From Phoronis ovalis (taxonomy: Eukaryota; Phoronida; Phoronidae), in assembly GCA_028565635.1 (NCBI GenBank), contig JAOXYB010029467.1, positions 1 through 15,016 on the forward strand: a stretch of 15,016 nucleotides of DNA, given 5' to 3'. The notes below the pieces were generated by a model. That model saw only the letters and a program-made list of their open reading frames with translations. It did no database searches and had not been told where the DNA came from. Below, one piece after another: positions 12,701-15,016 of the stretch. The position numbers and the translations under genes were made by a program. Numbering within the stretch: position 1 is the stretch's first letter; each line of letters begins with the position of its first letter.

Positions 12701-12764
12701 AGCGACTCGCAGATCGCGCTCAACATCCGTTACTAGGGAGGTTGTCAAAGTAATTAGGGTATAA
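590..12764 (+). CDS. Paramyosin gene, C-terminal ~615 residues, multi-exon (gene-level entry)
   Basis: Paramyosin is a parallel two-stranded coiled-coil rod that packs into the core of invertebrate thick filaments. The reference join is 590-786, 1130-1262, 3271-3487, 4478-4718, 5886-6081, 6289-6417, 6521-6805, 9853-9939, 10138-10338, 12603-12764. It totals 1,848 nt, or 615 residues plus stop, with all junction phases compatible. What is seen: uninterrupted heptads, no globular region, almost no Pro, and a basic Ser-rich tail after the last helical exon. Family paramyosins run about 850-880 residues, so the first part of the rod lies before this window. Myosin heavy-chain rods are related, but the order of motifs ([39 protein letters not shown]) and the short C-terminal tail fit paramyosin better. 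Alternative exons B2, J2 and J3 are listed separately. Family assignment is firm; exact joins are inferred from splice signals, not from transcripts. Confidence 0.93.
787..1129 (+). other. Intron A-B1
   Basis: A 343-nt AT-rich intron with donor GTGAGT and acceptor TTTTACAAG|G. The frame of B1 stays open for 80 bases upstream of the acceptor, but that extension has no heptads and lacks conservation-type residues, so I treat it as intron. Nothing else is visible. Confidence 0.7.
1130..1262 (+). CDS. Paramyosin exon B1, first of two alternative 44-residue segments
   Basis: 133 nt, entering in phase 2 (AA+G = Lys) and leaving in phase 0 before donor GTAAGT. It encodes [20 protein letters not shown] and continues to [11 protein letters not shown], the canonical paramyosin/myosin-rod 'RKL.ARI.EL' block that follows the ELEEIK end of exon A. 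Heptads run through without a break. A second exon of identical length, phase and heptad register (B2) lies 465 nt downstream, so this is the 5' member of a tandem pair. B1 looks the more typical copy and is probably the default form. That ranking is inference from family resemblance only. Confidence 0.88.
1263..1727 (+). other. Intron between alternative exons B1 and B2
   Basis: 465 nt with donor GTAAGT and acceptor TTTTTTGTGTGTAG. An open frame runs on from B1 into it until a stop near 1521, but the translation there is Lys/Ile-rich without heptads, so it is a chance extension. No further exon-like segment is seen. Confidence 0.7.
1728..1860 (+). CDS. Paramyosin exon B2, second alternative 44-residue segment
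   Basis: 133 nt, entering in phase 2 (AA+A = Lys) and leaving in phase 0 before donor GTAAGT, exactly as B1. It encodes [20 protein letters not shown] and continues through VQKSEK to [10 protein letters not shown]. Aligned to B1 without gaps, about 13 of 44 positions are identical (RK, A, I, EL, EK, LQ, E at several sites) and most core positions are conservative. Splicing both B exons shifts the frame and gives TGA at 1752-1754. Skipping both gives TAG at 3293-3295 in exon C. B2 is more hydrophobic and less charged than B1 and carries Tyr at two sites, so it would change local rod surface and stability while keeping register. No transcript evidence is available here. Confidence 0.82.
1861..3270 (+). 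other. Intron B2-C
   Basis: A 1,410-nt intron with donor GTAAGT and acceptor TATATTATAG. It contains a ~390-bp inverted-repeat element (2354-2744, listed separately) and a 10-bp palindrome AACACGTGTT at 2111-2120 that includes an E-box CACGTG. I see no further copy of exon B and no open frame with coiled-coil character. Confidence 0.7.
2354..2744 (+). mobile_element. Non-autonomous inverted-repeat element (MITE-like)
   Basis: The left end reads GTACCGTATTTTTCCAAATA (2354-2373). The right end, TATTTGGAAAAATACAGTAC (2725-2744), is its reverse complement with one mismatch. The element is about 390 bp, has no usable open frame, and sits inside the B2-C intron. The outermost GTAC is self-complementary and could be a 4-bp target duplication rather than part of the repeat. 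Length, terminal repeats and lack of coding capacity fit a non-autonomous DNA transposon. I do not assign a superfamily. Confidence 0.7.
3271..3487 (+). CDS. Paramyosin exon C, with a Leu-d/Asn-a zipper-like run
   Basis: 217 nt, phase 0 in, phase 1 out (donor GTAACA at 3488). It starts [21 protein letters not shown] and ends GRENRGLA plus one base. From exon residue 22 the register is very clean. Leu fills position d eight times running (22, 29, 36, 43, 50, 57, 64, 71). Position a is Val at 26 and 33, then Asn at 40, 47, 54, 61 and 68. Such a block, rich in EN.RL and QN..L, occurs in paramyosins near the middle of the rod. The last codon is G|AT = Asp when joined to exon D. Readthrough past the weak donor would meet a stop at about 3526, a possible but unsupported truncated form. 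Confidence 0.88.
3744..3770. repeat. 11-bp imperfect hairpin
   Basis: Arms GTACCCCCAGC and GCTGGAGGTAC pair at 10 of 11 positions around a 5-nt loop AGTAG. It lies just upstream of the tandem repeat and may be a terminal or subterminal structure of the same dispersed element. Confidence 0.5.
3780..4081 (+). repeat. Two-copy 151-bp tandem repeat
   Basis: Copy 1 (about 3780-3930) and copy 2 (about 3931-4081) share long exact blocks, including GATATCTCAAGAAGGGAAT-like and GACAATGAAGCCTATTGATT segments. Both end with GGGGTCATTCAGAACCAAAAT. By eye, the last ~120 bases of each copy are about 90% identical and the first ~30 bases are more diverged. No coding function is evident. It is probably part of a dispersed intronic repeat. 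Confidence 0.85.
4478..4718 (+). CDS. Paramyosin exon D
   Basis: 241 nt, phase 1 in (G+AT = Asp), phase 2 out (CG|, completed to Arg by exon E). It encodes [20 protein letters not shown], then a charged stretch [31 protein letters not shown] cut here for length, and ends [11 protein letters not shown]. The [14 protein letters not shown]...R.EME.RL..KD.EL..LR pattern is strongly paramyosin-like. The phrase DALKDA occurs twice about 40 residues apart, reflecting the repeating rod. Donor GTAAGC. Heptads are uninterrupted across both junctions. Confidence 0.92.
4719..5885 (+). other. Intron D-E
   Basis: 1,167 nt with donor GTAAGC and acceptor TTGTTTACAG. The middle (about 5145-5800) is richer in CpG-containing words and phrases such as GAGGTCAAGACGG and ATGACGTCAT, resembling a degraded dispersed repeat. 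A short inverted pair TGTACCAGT (near 5745) / ACTGGTACA (near 5811) frames its 3' part. No exon-like open frame is seen. Confidence 0.6.
5886..6081 (+). CDS. Paramyosin exon E
   Basis: 196 nt, phase 2 in (CG+C = Arg), phase 0 out (donor GTAAGT). It encodes [21 protein letters not shown], then [20 protein letters not shown], then [17 protein letters not shown]. The 'RKS.QR.I..L...I.E.EARFK...SRLKKK.E..I.ELE' signature is highly characteristic of paramyosin and is one of the strongest identifiers in the window. Start by acceptor at 5885, confirmed by completion of the split Arg codon. Confidence 0.94.
6289..6417 (+). CDS. Paramyosin exon F
   Basis: 129 nt, 43 codons, phase 0 at both ends; acceptor TATTTCAG, donor GTAAGT. 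It begins [20 protein letters not shown] and ends [11 protein letters not shown]. It is an ordinary rod segment with unbroken heptads. The 207-nt intron before it and 103-nt intron after it are the most compact of the constitutive part of the gene and hold nothing else. Confidence 0.92.
6521..6805 (+). CDS. Paramyosin exon G
   Basis: 285 nt, 95 codons, phase 0 at both ends. It begins [20 protein letters not shown], passes through [20 protein letters not shown] and [20 protein letters not shown], and ends [11 protein letters not shown]. These blocks match the conserved C-terminal third of paramyosin ([28 protein letters not shown]). The donor GTACTC at 6806 departs from consensus at three positions, yet it fits exactly where the family sequence requires a join to exon H (...LEIE|IREIT...). 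Confidence 0.95.
7157..7176. repeat. Perfect 7-bp hairpin at the edge of the repeat array
   Basis: TTGCTCC-TATAAA-GGAGCAA is a perfect inverted repeat with a 6-nt loop. Its flank AGGGTTGCTC reappears inverted as GAGCAACCCT at 8189-8198 on the far side of the array. The whole 7.15-8.2 kb block may therefore be one element with inverted ends. Confidence 0.5.
7205..8160 (+). repeat. Degenerate tandem repeat, ~220-256-bp units rich in AGGTCA
   Basis: Unit starts marked by CTTCCAATTTTCA-like words fall at about 7212, 7468 and 7710, with a more decayed fourth unit from about 7935. Each unit carries, in order, an AAGCTAT.. block, a GACAT/C..TTGAGGTxTGACA block, CCATTGCTGACCTTGxGGTCAAAAGGTCA, an AT-rich block, AGTTACxACxAAGTA, and a closing TTTTCAATTxATTTATTG. 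Copies 1 and 2 are the most alike. The array contains many AGGTCA hexamers, including AGGTCA-A-AGGTCA at 7328-7340 and AGGTCA-AA-AGGTCA at 7565-7578. It has no coding function. Confidence 0.8.
9853..9939 (+). CDS. Paramyosin exon H, 29 residues
   Basis: 87 nt, phase 0 at both ends; acceptor CTTTCTTTGCAG, donor GTACAT (weak). It encodes [20 protein letters not shown] and ends RLVAKLQAR. The 'REIT.KLEEAEA.A.REG.R...KLQ.R' block is near-diagnostic of paramyosin. It sits after a 3-kb intron and, being frame-neutral, could be skipped without a stop. Skipping would remove 29 residues, i.e. four heptads plus one, and so break core register. The family's conservation of this block argues that it is normally included. 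Confidence 0.93.
10138..10338 (+). CDS. Paramyosin exon I, last common coding exon
   Basis: 201 nt, 67 codons, phase 0 at both ends; acceptor AATTATTTCAG, donor GTAAGT. It begins [20 protein letters not shown], continues [20 protein letters not shown], and ends [20 protein letters not shown]. This is the penultimate block of the rod, and the ending K.K.YKRQLEEA is shared by paramyosin and myosin rods. Because it ends in phase 0 it can join J1, J2 or J3 equally, and all three continue the heptad pattern. Confidence 0.95.
10339..12602 (+). other. Large intron I-J1
   Basis: 2,264 nt with donor GTAAGT and a strong C/T-rich acceptor tract (about 12555-12600, running TCCTTCCTGTTTCTCACTC and a C run) ending TACAG. 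It contains a GC-richer island at about 10905-11040 with repeated CGGGTCGG words, and a ~378-bp inverted-repeat element (11680-12057). No additional J-like exon is seen. The open frame at 12127-12327 shows no family resemblance. Confidence 0.65.
11680..12057 (+). mobile_element. Inverted-repeat element with ~62-65-bp arms (MITE-like)
   Basis: The left arm (11680-11741) starts CAGTCCGAATAAATCCATC and includes GTGCCTTCTCAACTAACG. The right arm (11993-12057) is its reverse complement with a handful of substitutions and one 4-nt indel (GTTCC-GTGCC versus GTTCCGGCCGTGCC). By eye about 85-90% of positions match. The 250-bp interior is AT-rich with no open frame. This fits a foldback or MITE-type non-autonomous element. 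I could not find a convincing target-site duplication. Confidence 0.75.
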
Positions 12765-12769
12765 TGAAG
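12603..12769 (+). CDS. Paramyosin terminal exon version J1 (canonical C-terminus)
   Basis: The coding part is 12603-12764 (53 codons plus TAA). It begins [20 protein letters not shown], continues [14 protein letters not shown], and ends in the tail [25 protein letters not shown]...EDAE.RAD.AE followed by a basic Ser/Arg/Thr tail ending V.RV/VIRV is the standard paramyosin C-terminus. The helix ends at about residue 34, and the tail is where family members are known or suspected to be phosphorylated and where filament assembly is controlled. The stop is followed by only TGAAG and then a good donor GTATGT (12770), so the stop lies 5 nt before a splice site. The upstream tract is long and C/T-rich. 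Most likely the default isoform. Confidence 0.94.
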
Positions 12770-12829
12770 GTATGTTTGCATGCTTGCCCACGCTCGTTGG
12801 CTCATGCATGCTATCTTTGTTCCTAACAG
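12770..12829 (+). promoter_or_regulatory. 60-nt intron J1-J2 with two TGCATG words
   Basis: The segment between the post-stop donor of J1 and the acceptor of J2 (CTAACAG) is only 60 nt, far shorter than any other intron in the gene. It contains TGCATG at 12777-12782 and again at 12805-12810. TGCATG is the RNA word bound by Rbfox-family splicing regulators, which act in muscle and nerve in many animals. So short an intron may be spliced poorly or not at all, which would itself enforce a choice between J1 and J2. Function is inferred. Confidence 0.6.
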
Positions 12830-13019
12830 GAAACGCAAACGACTGCTGCTGTGAATAGATATCGTAAAGGACAATACGAGCTGGAGGAGGCAATGATGAG
12901 AGTCGAGTTAGCAGAAAACAACCTGGCTAGAGAACGAGACAGGAGCCGGGCTCGCTCCATTCCCTCCACAAACTTTGCCAGTAACGAACAAATTATTGAA
13001 ATAGTTAGGGTGTAACAAG
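12830..13019 (+). CDS. Paramyosin terminal exon version J2 (alternative C-terminus)
   Basis: The coding part is 12830-13015 (61 codons plus TAA), phase 0 from exon I. It begins ETQTTAAVNRYRKGQYELEE, continues AMMRVELAENNLARERD, and ends with the tail RSRARSIPSTNFASNEQ then IIEIVRV. Aligned to J1 without gaps over 32 residues, 13 are identical (T, N, YRK, Q, E, A, R, AE, NL). Both end in a V-(R)-V style closing (VIRV versus IVRV). The tail is eight residues longer than in J1, includes a Pro, and lacks the T-S-V-T-R-E block. The stop is followed by CAAG and donor GTACGT (13020), so it sits 4 nt before the splice site, as in J1. This is clearly a duplicated last exon under coding constraint. Confidence 0.88.
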
Positions 13020-13020
13020 G

Positions 13021-13050
13021 TACGTTGCATGTATCCTACATGTTCGCATG
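13021..13050 (+). promoter_or_regulatory. TGCATG/GCATG pair just downstream of J2 donor
   Basis: TGCATG at 13026-13031 starts 6 nt into the intron, and GCATG follows at 13046-13050. In characterised animals, Rbfox sites downstream of an exon favour its inclusion. Here that would predict J2 (and, from the 12777 and 12805 sites, J1) being promoted where Rbfox is active. This is inference from motif position. Confidence 0.5.
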
Positions 13051-13590
13051 CCGATTGTGGGTCACTAAATTGTATAAGCAACAAACCTATGGAGAAAATC
13101 GATGAAAATTGAAAAAATGAAATACGCAAGGGCTGGGCTTTTCTCGGTATCACAAATTATTTCCCAATTCTTGTGATGTGCTTGCAAAATATGTTGTCTC
13201 CCGCAAAATGTAAAAAAAATATTTACAATTATGCTGACATTTAGAAAGTCATCAGAGAACTTGTAAATATTCAATATAAAAGATGCGTTAAACACTTCAT
13301 CTATTCGGTACCGGCATCATAATGGAACGATAGTTGAACAAACGGGCTCACACACTTGAGAACAGATTTGGCAAAAATTTGTATTTATATAATGCCATCT
13401 ATATCTCGAGAGCATTATATCGTTGTTAGACTGAGTAGATGGGTTATAAATATATTCTTGAGCGTGTTAGCACTAATACTTTTTTACCTTGCACATTTCG
13501 CTTGTCAATCTCTTTGTATTTGTTGCAACGAACACTCGAGCAATCGACGATTGGAAAAATTACAATACAAACGATAAATTTGTAACAGCA

Positions 13591-13680
13591 TGCATGTATT
13601 GGCGGCTTTCAAATAACTACATATTTATTATATTCATACCTTTGTCTTTTCACTAAGCAATGTACTAAATTTATTGCATG
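13591..13680 (+). promoter_or_regulatory. Two TGCATG words upstream of J3 acceptors
   Basis: TGCATG at 13591-13596 (within GCATGCATG) and at 13675-13680 lie 54-143 nt before the 13729 acceptor and further before 13834. Sites upstream of an exon are typically repressive for Rbfox, so they would disfavour J3 in the same cells where J1/J2 are favoured. Inference only. Confidence 0.4.
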
Positions 13681-13729
13681 CTCTTAGACTATAGTCGTTA
13701 TCACTGCTTTTCTTCTTTTGCTTGAACAG

Positions 13730-13834
13730 AAGAGGACAACAAATAACATTAATATGACATTGCAGACAATAGAAATGATGCAGCTTTTCGTTTTACTTAC
13801 TGCACGATATTTTTATTACTTTTATACAAATCAG
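13730..13834 (+). other. Optional 105-nt extension of J3, or start of a shared 3'UTR exon
   Basis: The acceptor at 13729 has the best polypyrimidine tract in this region. If joined to exon I in phase 0 it reads KRTTNNINMTLQTIEMMQLF and on through a hydrophobic stretch VLLTARYFYYFYTNQ into J3 without a stop. Those 35 residues do not form heptads and would interrupt the rod, so a protein role seems unlikely. A better reading is that post-stop donors of J1 or J2 splice here, making 13730 onward a shared 3'UTR. The alternative is that this is simply the branch-site region of the J3 intron. Confidence 0.4.
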
Positions 13835-13996
13835 CATGAAGTTTCGTCCAGTAACATGACACGCTGTAAAAAGATGCAGCACTTGTTAGAAGATACAGTT
13901 GAAAGGGCTGAACAGGCTGAAAGCCAAGCTTTGTTGCAAAGAATTCGGTTACGTGGATTATATGTTCCAAAATAAACATGTCCAAATTACGTAGTG
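13835..13996 (+). CDS. Paramyosin terminal exon version J3 (divergent third C-terminus)
   Basis: The coding part is 13835-13975 (46 codons plus TAA), phase 0 from exon I via acceptor AAATCAG. It begins HEVSSSNMTRCKKMQHLLED, continues TVERAEQAESQALLQ, and ends RIRLRGLYVPK. It aligns to J1 without gaps (shared EV, K, Q, ED, RA, QAE; about 11 of the first 30). The tail is short, basic and hydrophobic, with none of the Ser/Thr sites of J1 and J2. The stop overlaps an AATAAA at 13971-13976, and a GT-rich stretch with a good donor GTATGT follows at 13997. J3 may be a real isoform or a decaying copy. The ungapped alignment with conserved core residues argues for past or present coding use. Confidence 0.62.
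13971..13976 (+). terminator. AATAAA poly(A) signal overlapping the J3 stop
   Basis: The first canonical AATAAA downstream of J1 and J2. It overlaps the J3 TAA and is followed within 30 nt by a GT-rich tract (GTAGTGGTATGT). It could end all three isoforms, giving J3 an extremely short 3'UTR, or be silent if the 13997 donor is used. A variant ATTAAA follows at 14008-14013. Confidence 0.4.
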
Positions 13997-14140
13997 GTAT
14001 GTACATTATTAAACAAAAAGTTTTTTTCATGTTAACGCAGTTGCTTGTTACGATTGTCGCATTTCTAAAATATTGCCAAGTGATGTTGAGAAATACAAAG
14101 GATCTATTTTAAAAAGTTGAAAATGTGTGTTATATTTCAG

Positions 14141-14177
14141 ATCTGAGCTCCCATCACAGATTAATGAGCAGATTGAA
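14141..14177 (+). other. Possible 37-nt microexon with a J2-like tail
   Basis: It is bounded by a good acceptor (TATATTTCAG) and a donor GTATGT at 14178. In one frame it reads SELPSQINEQIE, resembling the J2 tail (SIPSTNFASNEQIIEI). No in-frame join from J3 is apparent because J3 already has a stop, so it may be a remnant of a fourth tail copy or a 3'UTR exon. The match is short. Confidence 0.3.
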
Positions 14178-15016
14178 GTATGTTATTCAATATTCTTGCT
14201 TGTATTCGCAATCTACAACTAACCGACATTAGCGACGAAATTATAGGATGGATATTTTAATGAACGTTTTGCTTACGACAGGGAGTTATACACATACTTA
14301 ATTGTGGAAGCTTTGTAACTGTGAGCATTTGATGAAGAAATCATTACGATATGAGAGAATTGATTAGTCATGTTTCTTCTAGATCGAAAAATGACCCAGA
14401 TTCTAAAATCAGCTTAGTTATATGTATGATTCCAGTTCACTACTCAAAATGAGGCAATTTTATCAATTATGATTTTGGGCAACGCTGTATCAAACGAACA
14501 GTCTGCAAATGTCTCGCCAAAAGTTGCGTATTAGGAACTACCTGATTCAGAAACAATATTGATATGAGCGAAAGTACATTGACAGATAAATATGTCGCAT
14601 AACATGAGATTCCTGCGTTTTTTGAACTATGCCAACTCGGGAATAATAACTTTAAAAAATGCAACTGAAGGAACAGATTATCATTTTAACGCGGAAAAAA
14701 TATTGTATTGAAATTTAACGAGAAATTGTTAATGTTGCTTAATTTCACTGTAGAGTTCAATGTTTAGATATGTTTCATCAAAATGTGATCAATTATCGAC
14801 AAGCTTGTAGATGCAGTCTTGATCAGTTACTTTGTATTACAATTTGTTTAGTATACCAACTTTGAGTTATAATAAATCAGCTATTTCTTTTTAACTTAAG
14901 ACGGTAAATTGTTTACTACTTCTTCACAGAGTTATTTGAGAAAAGCATATTCTGTAAACTCTACCTTGAGTATATACGTATACGAAAAGACCTGTTTGAC
15001 TTGATTGTAAATGAAA
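14178..15016 (+). other. 3' flanking or 3'UTR sequence
   Basis: 839 nt of AT-rich sequence with no exon or second gene that I can support. A canonical AATAAA at 14871-14876 could be the distal poly(A) signal if the 3'UTR extends this far. The minus-strand open frame at 14467-14664 shows no recognisable features. Confidence 0.5.

Larger units (their letters stand above)
13020..13834 (+). other. Intron/3' region between J2 and J3
   Basis: It begins with donor GTACGT, immediately followed by TGCATG (13026-13031) and GCATG (13046-13050). It has two more TGCATG words at 13591-13596 and 13675-13680. Two possible acceptors end it: a strong C/T-rich one, CTTTTCTTCTTTTGCTTGAACAG at 13729 (23 nt; key part CTTCTTTTGCTTGAACAG), and a weaker one, CAAATCAG at 13834. 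I see no AATAAA between 12770 and 13970. The open frame at 13356-13577 has no recognisable motif. Confidence 0.55.

Noticed and set aside
590-12764. Myosin heavy chain rod (or a myorod/catchin-type product of that gene) instead of paramyosin
   Set aside because: Related, but the order of motifs, the exon E block [15 protein letters not shown] and the short Ser/Arg tail ending VIRV fit paramyosin better. No myosin head is visible, although the upstream part is outside the window.
13356-13577. 73-codon open frame between J2 and J3
   Set aside because: No resemblance to the J exons and a hydrophobic, Cys-rich translation; probably chance.

Overview
The window is eukaryotic: an AT-rich stretch holding about ten short coding islands on the + strand. 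Each lies between a polypyrimidine-AG acceptor and a GT donor, and the phases match from one to the next. Joined, they give a continuous, heptad-repeating, charge-rich coiled coil of about 615 residues. It ends in a tail typical of invertebrate paramyosin, the core protein of invertebrate thick filaments. Recognition is from family memory: a block reading RRLEGD, then [13 protein letters not shown]-like, then [37 protein letters not shown] and NKYRK.Q...EDAE.RAD.AE, then a basic Ser/Arg tail. The host is therefore an invertebrate bilaterian. A mollusc or other lophotrochozoan is my guess, but the sequence does not settle it. The N-terminal exons (roughly the first 250 residues, judged by usual paramyosin length) lie upstream of position 1. 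No convincing second gene is seen on either strand.

Layout: intron tail (1-589); exon A (590-786); two tandem, equal-length alternatives for the next exon, B1 (1130-1262) and B2 (1728-1860); exon C (3271-3487); D (4478-4718); E (5886-6081); F (6289-6417); G (6521-6805); a 3-kb intron filled largely by a degenerate tandem repeat; H (9853-9939); I (10138-10338); then three successive versions of the last coding exon, J1 (12603-12769), J2 (12830-13019) and J3 (13835-13996), followed by 3' sequence to the end. Introns carry two inverted-repeat elements of MITE type (2354-2744 and 11680-12057), a 151-bp tandem duplication (3780-4081) and the ~240-256-bp repeat array (7205-8160).

The most interesting point is that this one gene appears to have two separate exon-choice systems. 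B1/B2 are both exactly 133 nt, start in the same phase and keep the same Lys at the junction. Using both, or neither, runs into a stop within nine codons, so only a one-or-the-other choice yields protein. At the 3' end, J1, J2 and J3 align without gaps over about 30 residues, all begin in phase 0 after exon I, and each has its own stop. In J1 and J2 the stop sits only 5 and 4 nt before a good splice donor, so the isoforms can share a distal 3'UTR. This cluster contains five TGCATG hexamers (the Rbfox-family binding word) in under 1 kb, against three in the other 14 kb. Together the two choices could give up to six paramyosin rods differing in one 44-residue internal segment and in the C-terminal assembly tail.
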